DNA of 8,751 nucleotides from Spartobacteria bacterium (GTDB lineage Bacteria > Verrucomicrobiota > Verrucomicrobiae > Chthoniobacterales > UBA6821), in the NCBI GenBank assembly GCA_003136515.1, contig PLEU01000003.1:9612-18362 (forward strand), written 5' to 3'. This document shows, piece after piece, positions 1-6,851 of the stretch. Below the pieces are notes generated by a model that did not search any database, was not told the origin of the DNA, and worked only from the letters and a program-made list of their open reading frames with translations. Each line of letters opens with the position of its first letter. Position 1 is the stretch's first letter. A program made the position numbers and the translations under genes.

Positions 1-419
1 AATCCGTCGAGGATTTTTCCCGCCTCGGTTTTCTCACGTGAAAACCACCACGCCAGAAAAATGACTGCTGAAATTTTGGCAACTTCGCTCGGCTGAAAAA
101 CCGCCACCCGCAGATTCAGCCAGCGCAGTGATCCGTTGATGCGCATCCCGATATGAGGAACGAAGCAAAGGGCCAGCAGCAGCACGGCAACACCGAACCA
201 GATACCCCAAGTCCGGCGCCAGATGTGGTAATCGGTCAGGGCACCGCCGATACAAGCTCCCACCCCGATGACCAGCCACATCGCCTGTCTCTTGACGAAG
301 TAGTAGATGTCCCCATGGCTATCCTGAGCGAACGCACTGGTACTGAAGAGCATCACCACCCCAAGGGTGACAAGTCCCACAACCGATAGGAGTAGGACGT
401 AAATGCTGCTTCGCTGCAT
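1..419 (-). CDS. ftsW: FtsW, septal peptidoglycan polymerase (SEDS family), N-terminal part only
   Basis: FtsW polymerises lipid II into glycan strands at the septum, working with the transpeptidase FtsI. Only the first 139 codons are present; the frame stays open at the window edge. Visible FtsW/RodA features are a first membrane segment at about residues 6-30 ending in MLFSTSA, then YYFVKRQ before the second segment, and NGSLRWL followed by FQPSEVAK, the conserved loop that follows the third or fourth segment. The catalytic aspartate of the family would lie further downstream and cannot be checked. The start is the ATG at 419-417; an in-frame stop at 440-438 excludes a much longer N-terminus, so the cytoplasmic tail is only about five residues, short for the family. 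FtsW rather than RodA is chosen because of the dcw context (murD upstream, ftsI in the same cluster). A weak purine stretch GAGAAG lies about 14 bases upstream of the start, further than usual. Confidence 0.95.
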   Translation of the reverse strand, partial: MQRSSIYVLLLSVVGLVTLGVVMLFSTSAFAQDSHGDIYYFVKRQAMWLVIGVGACIGGALTDYHIWRRTWGIWFGVAVLLLALCFVPHIGMRINGSLRWLNLRVAVFQPSEVAKISAVIFLAWWFSREKTEAGKILDG

Positions 420-471
420 GTAAATATCGAGGTCTTCTCAAGTTCTTCCAGTCTGGCGGCGGGATCATCGC
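420..471 (-). other. Intergenic gap between the LysM gene and ftsW
   Basis: These 52 bases are the longest non-coding stretch in the window. They hold a weak purine run (GAGAAG on the minus strand, near 433-438) that could help ribosome binding at ftsW. TTGAGA and TATTTA occur nearby, but they are only about nine bases apart, too close for a sigma-70 promoter. I see no stable hairpin followed by a T run, so there is no evidence for a terminator. The cluster probably reads through. Confidence 0.5.
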
Positions 472-1443
472 CTATTTGGCGACTTTTGTGGAGGCCGGGA
501 TTTTCAATTTCTGCCCAATCTGGATTTTCTTGGGATCAGTGATGTTGTTGGCCTTCATTAATTCCACGGTCGAAATTTTGAACTTCCGGGCGATCTTATA
601 GGGGTTGTCCCCTTTCACAACCGTGTAGTCGGTCATATTCGCTGTCACGGCATCAGCAGCCGTTGTTGCCGGTGCATTTGTTGTCGACACGGGCGCTGTA
701 GCAGGCGCTTGTGGAGCTGCTCCAATTGAGGCGTCGACGGTTGCAGGAGTCTCTTCCTTTGCCGGAATTGTGAGTTTTTCTCCTACCTGCAGGACGGAAG
801 TTTGAGTCAGTCCGTTTGCCTTTTCCAGATTCAGGATGGTAACTCCCGTCGATGAGGCAATCCTAGTAATCGTGTCTCCCGACTTCACAACATAGGTGCC
901 GGGTGTTGTTGCTGCCGGAGTTCCCTGCACGGGAGCGGTCGACTGGCCCGCCGTCTCAGCATTGGTACTCTCCTGGGCTGCGGCGGTTGTAACTGTACCT
1001 GCTGCTACGAGGTGGCCCGTGACCCTGCGCAGCGCAGCTTTAAGCGTTGCGAGCAATCCCTTGTGAACCGACGAATTTTCGATCTCCGCTGTCTTGGGCA
1101 CCATGGGAGGTTTCTCCCCGGAAGGCGTCGGATTATTTCCGGGATCCTCCTGACCGGGGCCCGGTTGCCCCGACGGATCGGACTGATTGGAGGAATCGGA
1201 GGAGGGTTGAGTCGGAGTGATCGCCTTGGCGGCGGCAAGTGTGGGATATTTGTCCGCCCGGAACTTTTGGAAGGCGTAGATTCCTCCGACGGCGATGACA
1301 TGGAGCAGGAGCACGACAATAAAGGCGTGGGAGAGCTTCATGTTCGGTTCAGGACCGTAGTCTTCAAACTCGTCATCCTGTTGGTTTATGGCCGCTGCGC
1401 GGGCGCGAAGACGACGCGTACGTTTTGGGATCATGGGATTCAT
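472..1443 (-). CDS. Single-pass membrane protein with two LysM peptidoglycan-binding domains
   Basis: This 323-residue protein is not a classical dcw product and I know no gene name for it. In order it shows a cytoplasmic tail with a basic patch (RTRRLRARAA, residues 8-17) and an acidic patch (DDEFED, 23-28). One hydrophobic membrane segment follows at about 37-58. A long Pro/Ser/Gln/Gly-rich linker runs from about 75 to 118. Residues 125-155 look like an alpha-helical, Ala/Leu-rich stretch. Then come two LysM domains: 183-227 (begins TYVVKSGDTITRIA, ends GEKLTIP) and 272-316 (begins DYTVVKGDNPYKIARKF, ends GQKLKIP), joined by an Ala/Thr/Pro-rich linker. LysM binds GlcNAc-containing glycan, so the C-terminus should lie outside the membrane against the wall. 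The second LysM has GDN where GDT is usual. No hydrolase or transpeptidase domain is visible. The start is the ATG 18 bases after the murD stop; a second ATG three codons later is possible. The position between murD and ftsW implies a role in wall synthesis or division, which is an inference. Confidence 0.9.
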   Translation of the reverse strand: MNPMIPKRTRRLRARAAAINQQDDEFEDYGPEPNMKLSHAFIVVLLLHVIAVGGIYAFQKFRADKYPTLAAAKAITPTQPSSDSSNQSDPSGQPGPGQEDPGNNPTPSGEKPPMVPKTAEIENSSVHKGLLATLKAALRRVTGHLVAAGTVTTAAAQESTNAETAGQSTAPVQGTPAATTPGTYVVKSGDTITRIASSTGVTILNLEKANGLTQTSVLQVGEKLTIPAKEETPATVDASIGAAPQAPATAPVSTTNAPATTAADAVTANMTDYTVVKGDNPYKIARKFKISTVELMKANNITDPKKIQIGQKLKIPASTKVAK

Positions 1444-1461
1444 GGTGCGGTAGGGTTGGTT

Positions 1462-2862
1462 TTAGCTGCGGGTTGGTTCAGAAACAGTGAGGTGAAAATC
1501 GCCGGTATCAACCGGGGAATGTTTTAGAGAAATTTCATTAACGAGGCGCCTGAAAGATTCTCCCCGTTCAATATAATCCCGGAACATGTCGAACGATGAG
1601 GTGCCGGGTGAAAAGAGTACCGTCGATCCCGGCACAGCCATGTCCGCTGCCAAAATCACAGCATCCTTCAGGCTATCCACGACGGTGACTGGGAGGGGTT
1701 CCCAGTCCCGGGCGATGCGGTGGCGCATCTCACCAATAAGAATAGCAGAGGAAACCCTATCCAGGACCAGAGGAGCGATCGGCGAGAATTCAAAACCCTT
1801 GTCCTTCCCTCCCGCGATGAGGATCAGCGGCCCCTTCACTGAACGGATCGCCTGCTCCAGGGCGTCCAAATTCGTCGCCTTGGAATCATTTATCCATCGG
1901 ATGCCCCCTATCTCACTGATGGTTTCACAACGGTGTGGTGGTGTCGTATAATCTCCGACAGCAGCCGCCATTTCCTTCAAATCGACCCCGAGAGCGATCC
2001 CGCAACCAAAAGCACCCATAAGGTTTGCGGCATTGTGCGGGCCACTGAGTTTCGTCCGGGCCATGTCCAAAAGCACGCTACCACGGTGCTGGATTTCAGT
2101 TCCCTTGAGTACTAGGTCGGCTTCCATGGAGGTGGTGCTAAATGTGATGCGTCTGGATTTCAACGCAGGCAGTTCTTCTCCGGATGGAACCACACTCCAA
2201 TCCCTTTCAGTCTGGTTCTCAAAAATCCTCAACTTGGCCTCCCGATACTCCTGCATGGAGGGGTAGCGGTCAAGGTGGTTGGGGCTCAGGTTAAGCCAGA
2301 GTGCAACCTTAGGACGGAAGGTGACTATCCTCTCCAACTGGAAGGAACTCACTTCCGCAACAAGGATGTCCCACGCTTCACCTGTCCCCATGAGTTCTGA
2401 CATTGGCGTTCCAATATTGCCGCATGCGGCAGTCCGAAATCCGGCCCCGGAAAGCATCCGGTTCGTCAATTCGGTTGTCGTCGTTTTTCCATTGGTTCCA
2501 GTGATCGCCACCACCGGGCATTTGCAGAGTGTGAATGCCAGCTCCAACTCCCCGATAAGAGGGATCCCCTTGCGCGTCACATTGGTAACAAGAGACGTTG
2601 TTTCCTCAATGCCAGGACTCAGGATCGCGAGATCGTAACGGGTGGGGTCATTCTCTGCGGCGGCTCCCGTAAGAACGAGAGCCCCTTCCCCATGAAGCAT
2701 CGCTGCCCTCTCCAGCAGGGCGGCCGAATCACCGCTATCACAGATGGTCACCACTGCACCGCACCTCAGCAGTAACCGCGCGGCAGCCATGCCGCTCCGC
2801 CCAAGTCCGAGCACAACGGTGTTTCTGCCGCTGTAGGATGAGGTTGGAGTGGTCGTTTCCAT
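1462..2862 (-). CDS. murD: MurD, UDP-MurNAc-L-alanine:D-glutamate ligase
   Basis: MurD adds D-glutamate to UDP-MurNAc-L-alanine using ATP in the cytoplasm. The 466-residue protein has all the family marks. GLGRSGMAAA (19-28) is the N-terminal UDP-binding Rossmann fold. ITGTNGKTTTT (120-130) is the ATP P-loop. EVSSFQLE is at 170-177, and NLSPNHLDRY (191-200) carries a likely metal-binding His196. A lysine in EAKLRIFE (Lys210) matches the carbamylated lysine of the Mur ligases. GPHNAANLMGA is at 274-284, PHRCE at 309-313, NDSKATNLDA at 325-334, GGKDKG at 351-356 and SPGTSSFDMF at 418-427, the last being the D-Glu-binding end of the C-terminal domain. I chose the ATG at 2862-2860, seven bases past the mraY stop. 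A TTG at 2898 would add 12 residues that are not MurD-like and would overlap mraY. No Shine-Dalgarno sequence precedes the ATG (CGCTAACCCTTTC). Length and motifs are normal. Confidence 0.97.
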   Translation of the reverse strand: METTTPTSSYSGRNTVVLGLGRSGMAAARLLLRCGAVVTICDSGDSAALLERAAMLHGEGALVLTGAAAENDPTRYDLAILSPGIEETTSLVTNVTRKGIPLIGELELAFTLCKCPVVAITGTNGKTTTTELTNRMLSGAGFRTAACGNIGTPMSELMGTGEAWDILVAEVSSFQLERIVTFRPKVALWLNLSPNHLDRYPSMQEYREAKLRIFENQTERDWSVVPSGEELPALKSRRITFSTTSMEADLVLKGTEIQHRGSVLLDMARTKLSGPHNAANLMGAFGCGIALGVDLKEMAAAVGDYTTPPHRCETISEIGGIRWINDSKATNLDALEQAIRSVKGPLILIAGGKDKGFEFSPIAPLVLDRVSSAILIGEMRHRIARDWEPLPVTVVDSLKDAVILAADMAVPGSTVLFSPGTSSFDMFRDYIERGESFRRLVNEISLKHSPVDTGDFHLTVSEPTRS

Positions 2863-2869
2863 GAAAGGG

Positions 2870-3988
2870 TTAGCGCAGTTTGAGGGTGGCGATGCCAATC
2901 AATCCGAAAACGATGGCCATAATCCAGAAGCGCACCGTGACGGTGCTCTCCTTCCATCCGGAGAGTTCGAAATGATGATGGAGCGGGGACATTTTGAAAA
3001 TCCGCTTTCCGGTCAGCTTGAAGCTTGCAACCTGAAGCATGACGGAGATGGCCTCTGCAACGAAGACCCCACCGACGATGGCAAGCAGCAGTTCCTGTTT
3101 GCAGCAAATCGCCAGAACGCCAAGCATACCACCGATAGCCAACGAGCCGGTGTCACCCATGAAAACCCGGGCCGGATGGCAGTTCCACCAAAGGAAACCG
3201 AGAGCCGCCCCTGCAAGCGCGAAACTGACGACCGCGAGTTCCCCGGAGAGAAAGTAGTAGGGGATCTGAAGGTAAACCGCTGCCTTAAAGTTACCTGCAA
3301 GATAGGTGAAGATTCCAAAACAGGTCCCGGCCATCACCGTACAGCCTGCAGCAAGCCCATCGAGTCCGTCGGTAAGGTTCACAGCGTTGGAGGAACCGAC
3401 GATAATTAGCAGGTAAAACACATAGGTGAAGACCCCCATGTGAGCTATCAGCGGCTCCTTGAGAAACGGGATATAGAGCGCCTGCGCCTGATTTATTAGC
3501 GAGGGGGAGAGTAGGAAGAAGGCTGTGATTCCGGCCGCCAGAACACACTGGAGAAAGAACTTCAGACGACTACTGATTCCATCGGAACTCTTCTTCTTCA
3601 CTTTGAGCCAGTCGTCATAGAAGCCGAGTCCCCCCAAGAAAAGGCCTGTGACGAGCACCAGCCAAACAAAGGAGTTGTCTGGTCGAGCCCAAAGCAGAGA
3701 GGAAACAACCACCGCTCCGAGCAGCAGCACCCCGCCCATGGTCGGCGTCCCCTTCTTCCCGCCGTGAAGTTCATTGAGGCGATGCACCTCATCGGCACTC
3801 CTGATGGGTTGTCCGAATTTCAGCGAGATGAGGCGTCTGATGACAAAGTTCCCAAAGATTAAGCAGAGAACAAATGAAGTCAGTCCGGCACAGAGTGCTC
3901 GGAAGGCAATGTACCGAAAGACATTGAATGCCTTGAATACGGGGATTCCGCTGTGAAGTTCGCTAAGATGGGAAAGGTAGTAAAGCAT
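2870..3988 (-). CDS. mraY: MraY, phospho-MurNAc-pentapeptide transferase
   Basis: MraY is an integral membrane enzyme that transfers phospho-MurNAc-pentapeptide from its UDP carrier to undecaprenyl phosphate, giving lipid I. The 372-residue protein is strongly hydrophobic, with about ten membrane segments. Conserved cytoplasmic loops are visible: KKGTPTMGG (78-86), FYDDW (123-127, the aspartate pair Asp125/Asp126), NAVNLTDGLDG (201-211), VFMGDTGS (275-282, Asp279) and PLHHHFE (335-341, the histidine motif). These match the metal- and substrate-binding residues known for the family. Length is close to the usual 360 or so. Its ATG at 3988-3986 shares one base with the murF stop (TGATG), which suggests reinitiation by the same ribosome. 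A GGAGG lies 22 bases upstream, inside the murF codons, too far for a normal ribosome-binding site. Confidence 0.98.
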   Translation of the reverse strand: MLYYLSHLSELHSGIPVFKAFNVFRYIAFRALCAGLTSFVLCLIFGNFVIRRLISLKFGQPIRSADEVHRLNELHGGKKGTPTMGGVLLLGAVVVSSLLWARPDNSFVWLVLVTGLFLGGLGFYDDWLKVKKKSSDGISSRLKFFLQCVLAAGITAFFLLSPSLINQAQALYIPFLKEPLIAHMGVFTYVFYLLIIVGSSNAVNLTDGLDGLAAGCTVMAGTCFGIFTYLAGNFKAAVYLQIPYYFLSGELAVVSFALAGAALGFLWWNCHPARVFMGDTGSLAIGGMLGVLAICCKQELLLAIVGGVFVAEAISVMLQVASFKLTGKRIFKMSPLHHHFELSGWKESTVTVRFWIMAIVFGLIGIATLKLR

Positions 3989-3990
3989 CA
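3986..3990 (-). promoter_or_regulatory. murF/mraY stop-start overlap (TGATG)
   Basis: On the minus strand the murF stop TGA (3990-3988) and the mraY start ATG (3988-3986) share one base. No ribosome-binding site lies at the normal distance, so termination-reinitiation coupling is the likely way mraY is translated. That is an inference from arrangement. Confidence 0.7.
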
Positions 3991-5352
3991 GCGTAATTTG
4001 TGAAGAATTTCCTCCATGCGGGCACTCCGACTTGCCTTCAGTAGCACAAAATCACCGACCTGCGTTATCAAAGGAAGGAGGAGGGCAGCCTCATTATTAT
4101 CCGAAACAAATCGCACATCGCGGTGACCGGCAGCTATCGCGGCATCCCCGATCGCAGATGCCTCCGCCCCCACGCAGATTAACGAATCAACAAGACTGGC
4201 AGCTGCTTCGCCCACGCCCGCGTAGGCAGCGGCGGCATGGTTGCCAAGCTCCCCCATTTTGCCCAGAAGGGCGATTTTCCGACCCTCTGCGGGTAATTCC
4301 GCAAGCGTCTGCAGGGCAGCAACCATAGAGTCGGGGTTGGCATTGTAGGTATCATCGATAAGAGTTACCCCCCGATGGACAAAACGGGCTAGCCTTCCCC
4401 CGGTAAGCGAGCATCCAGTAAGTGCAGCAGCACACTCAGCCAGCGATATTCCTGAGAGCAGGCCTGCGGCAACAGCCATGAGTGCATTCCCGACCATATG
4501 GCGCCCTGGAATGGGTAGGTTGGCTTCCGTAGTGCCAAAATCTCCTTCAATGACAAACCGACTCCCCGTAATCTCCGGCACGATTCGGGTTGCCCTGAGG
4601 TTTCCAGTATTGAAACCCGTTTCCACAACGCCGGCCGATGTCCGGGATCTCAATTCAGCGGCAAAATCATCATGTGCGGGTATGATGGCCCACCCAGTAG
4701 AAGGAAGCCTCTCCAGAAGATCGCCCTTTTCTCGTGCAATCTCATTCCTGCTGCCAAGATACTCAATGTGGGCCATCCCGATTCCGGTAATGATGCCTAT
4801 CTCGGGTCTGGCAAGCCCGGCCAGCGGTGCGATCTCCCCGCGGTGATTCATGCCGATTTCCCAGACCGCGATTTGATCCTCGGTGTTGGCATTGAGAATG
4901 GAGAGGGGAAGTCCGATGTTATTATTCAGGTTACCTTCTGTCGCTGTGGTTTTGAAACGACTACGCATCACCGTCGCAGTAAAATCTTTCACGGAAGTTT
5001 TGCCACTGCTTCCCGTGATTGCGACGGCGCGGAGCTGCAATCTAGAGCGCCATGCCGAGGCAAGAAGCATGAGTCCAGTGAGTGAGTCGGGTGTGGAGAG
5101 TATGCCGAATTCCCGCGGCAACCCCGTCGGCGCCTCGCCATCGCAGAGTGCAGCGACAGCACCCTTGTTTGCAGCTTCAGCAATGTAGTGATTCCCGTCA
5201 AATCGTTCTCCCCGGATAGCCACATAAAGATCTCCCCGCTCGAGACGGCGGGTATCTTTGCAAACCCGTTGGACGAGTTGCTCGGAATCGCCCGTTATTA
5301 GGTTGGCACCGCTCATCGCGGCTAGGTCGGAAAGCGATAGCGGGTTCATCAT
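3988..5352 (-). CDS. murF: MurF, UDP-MurNAc-tripeptide:D-alanyl-D-alanine ligase
   Basis: MurF adds the D-Ala-D-Ala dipeptide to UDP-MurNAc-tripeptide, the last cytoplasmic ligase step before MraY. The 454-residue protein has the three-domain Mur ligase plan. The N-terminal domain contains KDTRRLERGDLYVAIRGERFDG (32-53). The ATP domain has ITGSSGKTS (112-120), a P-loop with the Ser-Ser form typical of MurF. NNNIGLPL (143-150), EIGMNHRGEI (165-174) and GMAHIEYLG (192-200) follow. The C-terminal domain has DDTYNANPDS (333-342), LGKMGELG (363-370) and LKASRSARME (438-447). The motif at 363-370 is usually LGDMxELG; here the aspartate is a lysine. The start is ambiguous, since TTG ATG ATG occur in a row at 5355-5347. 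I take the middle codon, which overlaps the murE stop by one base as mraY does with murF; using the next ATG shortens the protein by one residue. All other motifs indicate an active enzyme. Confidence 0.97.
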   Translation of the reverse strand: MMNPLSLSDLAAMSGANLITGDSEQLVQRVCKDTRRLERGDLYVAIRGERFDGNHYIAEAANKGAVAALCDGEAPTGLPREFGILSTPDSLTGLMLLASAWRSRLQLRAVAITGSSGKTSVKDFTATVMRSRFKTTATEGNLNNNIGLPLSILNANTEDQIAVWEIGMNHRGEIAPLAGLARPEIGIITGIGMAHIEYLGSRNEIAREKGDLLERLPSTGWAIIPAHDDFAAELRSRTSAGVVETGFNTGNLRATRIVPEITGSRFVIEGDFGTTEANLPIPGRHMVGNALMAVAAGLLSGISLAECAAALTGCSLTGGRLARFVHRGVTLIDDTYNANPDSMVAALQTLAELPAEGRKIALLGKMGELGNHAAAAYAGVGEAAASLVDSLICVGAEASAIGDAAIAAGHRDVRFVSDNNEAALLLPLITQVGDFVLLKASRSARMEEILHKLR

Positions 5353-5355
5353 CAA
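5347..5355 (-). promoter_or_regulatory. murE/murF junction with tandem start codons (TTGATGATG)
   Basis: The murE stop TGA (5354-5352) lies within TTGATGATG, where three consecutive codons (TTG, ATG, ATG) are all possible murF starts in the same frame. No clear Shine-Dalgarno sequence precedes them; only a weak AGAGA is seen about ten bases upstream. Coupled reinitiation after murE is the simplest reading. The exact start changes MurF by only one residue either way. Confidence 0.65.
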
Positions 5356-6851
5356 CGAGTCTCTGTGGATGGTTTCTCCGCCATGGCCCGCGCCGTCATG
5401 CTCACATCATCAAAGGGAACACGCCCCGCAGAAGTCTCCTGATAACTCTCATGCCCTTTACCTGCAATAAGGATGATATCGTTGGCTCCAGCTAACTCGA
5501 TGGCCCGCCGGATAGCGCTCTCCCGATCGACATATACCTCGTGTGTTGTCCGGCCAAGCCCCTTCTCGGCATCGCGTATGATGGCCATCGGTTCCTCGCT
5601 GCGCGGGTTGTCGGAGGTGATGATCACCATGTCTGAATAACGTTCGGCAACCGCAGCCATCAGGGGACGCTTGCCTTTGTCGCGATCCCCTCCGCACCCA
5701 AAGACGGTGATGATTCGTGCGGCGGCAAGTTGTCGCAGGACCTTGAGCACGTTCTCAAGGGCATCGGGCGTGTGGGCATAATCTACGTAGGCCTGAAAAT
5801 TCCGATGACCGGCCACCCGTTGCATCCGCCCCGTGACTTGGGGAATGCTTGCGACAGCGGTAACGACACGCCTCAACTCCAGTCCCATTGCCGAAACCGC
5901 TGCCATTGCTGCGAGCGTGTTATAGACATTGAAAAGACCGATCAGAGGGGTTCGGACGAGATAGCTTCTTGCCTTGGCATCAAGTCGGAAAACCGTCCCG
6001 GCGGAGCTATAGTGAATGTCGCTGGCCCTGAAGTTGCAGTTACTGCCCTGTCCGTAGCTGATCAGAGGATGAGATCCCATGCGATCCATGAGACGCCGTC
6101 CATATCGATCATCGGCATTGATGATGGCGCGGCCCTTCTTCTTCTGGGTTGCAAGCATTGTGAAGAAAGTGCTCTTTGCCTCAAAATAAGCATCCATTGT
6201 CCCGTGGTAATCGAGGTGATCCTGAGTCAGGTTTGTGAAGACGGCGGCATCGAACTCAATCCCACGCACCCGATGTTGAACAAGGGCATGACTGGATACC
6301 TCCATGGATACAGCCCTGAAACCCCCGTCCCGCATACGAGCTAAGAGCCGCTGAAGATCAAGCGACTCCGGCGTGGTATGCAAAGCTTTTTCCACCATGC
6401 CAGGCAGTACGTACTCAATGGTTCCGATGAGTCCGCACGATCTTCCGACCGTCTCGCATAGATGCCTCATGATCCAGGCAGTCGTGGTTTTCCCATTGGT
6501 GCCTGTTACACCAGCCACGGCAAGGGACGAGGAGGGAAATCCGTAATAGGCGGCCGCCACGTCTGCCATTGCTGGACGTGCGGAGGGAACTCTCACAACT
6601 GGAATGACAAGTCCGTCAAGTCCCTGGTCGGAGACCACGCCAACGGCCCCCCGCTCCTCGGCTTCCAGCGCAAACCGACCACCATTCTCGCGGGAACCAG
6701 CAAGTGCAAAGAAGAGGTCGCCCGGCACAATGCTCCTAGAGTCGCAACTCAGGCCGCTTACCATCACCCCGGCATTTCCGGTGATGGAGAGTACTTCGGT
6801 GCGGTCAACCAGCCCCGTAAGAGCAAAGGATGTCGGAGCGAGTGCGTTCAT
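5352..6851 (-). CDS. murE: MurE, UDP-MurNAc-L-Ala-D-Glu:meso-diaminopimelate ligase
   Basis: MurE adds the third, cross-linking residue to UDP-MurNAc-L-Ala-D-Glu in the cytoplasm. The 499-residue protein shows SCDSRSIVPGDLFFALAG (35-52) in the UDP-binding domain. The ATP domain has GVTGTNGKTTT (114-124), HTTPESLDLQ (158-167), MEVSSHAL (183-190) and FTNLTQDHLDYHG (205-217). Lys226 in EAKSTFF is in the position of the carbamylated lysine. TGRMQRV is at 340-346, YVDYAHTPDAL at 355-365, GCGGDRDKGKRP at 385-396 and AGKGHE at 463-468. The motif DNPR at 414-417 is the known signature for meso-diaminopimelate; lysine-adding enzymes differ there. The wall should therefore be of the A1gamma, meso-DAP type. 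The ATG overlaps the ftsI stop by four bases (ATGA). No Shine-Dalgarno sequence is visible. Length is typical. Confidence 0.98.
   Translation of the reverse strand: MNALAPTSFALTGLVDRTEVLSITGNAGVMVSGLSCDSRSIVPGDLFFALAGSRENGGRFALEAEERGAVGVVSDQGLDGLVIPVVRVPSARPAMADVAAAYYGFPSSSLAVAGVTGTNGKTTTAWIMRHLCETVGRSCGLIGTIEYVLPGMVEKALHTTPESLDLQRLLARMRDGGFRAVSMEVSSHALVQHRVRGIEFDAAVFTNLTQDHLDYHGTMDAYFEAKSTFFTMLATQKKKGRAIINADDRYGRRLMDRMGSHPLISYGQGSNCNFRASDIHYSSAGTVFRLDAKARSYLVRTPLIGLFNVYNTLAAMAAVSAMGLELRRVVTAVASIPQVTGRMQRVAGHRNFQAYVDYAHTPDALENVLKVLRQLAAARIITVFGCGGDRDKGKRPLMAAVAERYSDMVIITSDNPRSEEPMAIIRDAEKGLGRTTHEVYVDRESAIRRAIELAGANDIILIAGKGHESYQETSAGRVPFDDVSMTARAMAEKPSTETR
6848..6851 (-). promoter_or_regulatory. 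ftsI/murE stop-start overlap (ATGA)
   Basis: The murE ATG (6851-6849) overlaps the ftsI TGA (6850-6848) in the classic four-base ATGA. The preceding bases (CACGGCACCTCG) contain no Shine-Dalgarno match, so murE translation is probably coupled to ftsI. The coupling is inferred from arrangement. Confidence 0.7.

Noticed and set aside
420..471. Possible promoter before ftsW (TTGAGA and TATTTA)
   Set aside because: The two boxes are about nine bases apart rather than 16-18, and part of the match is simply the sequence leading into the start codon.
1012..1527. 171-residue plus-strand frame opposite the LysM gene
   Set aside because: It is Arg/Gly-rich with no domain, lies wholly antisense to the LysM gene and the end of murD, and arises from the biased codon use of the Pro/Ser/Gln-rich linker.
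2863..2898. Upstream TTG start for murD
   Set aside because: It would add 12 residues not typical of MurD and overlap the last 29 bases of mraY. The ATG at 2862 gives the normal N-terminus just before the Rossmann motif.
2849..3409. 186-residue plus-strand frame opposite mraY
   Set aside because: It is strongly charged and without domains, the expected reverse reading of a membrane protein gene.
5730..6344. 204-residue plus-strand frame opposite murE
   Set aside because: It is antisense to the conserved core of murE, with no recognisable motif or ribosome-binding site.
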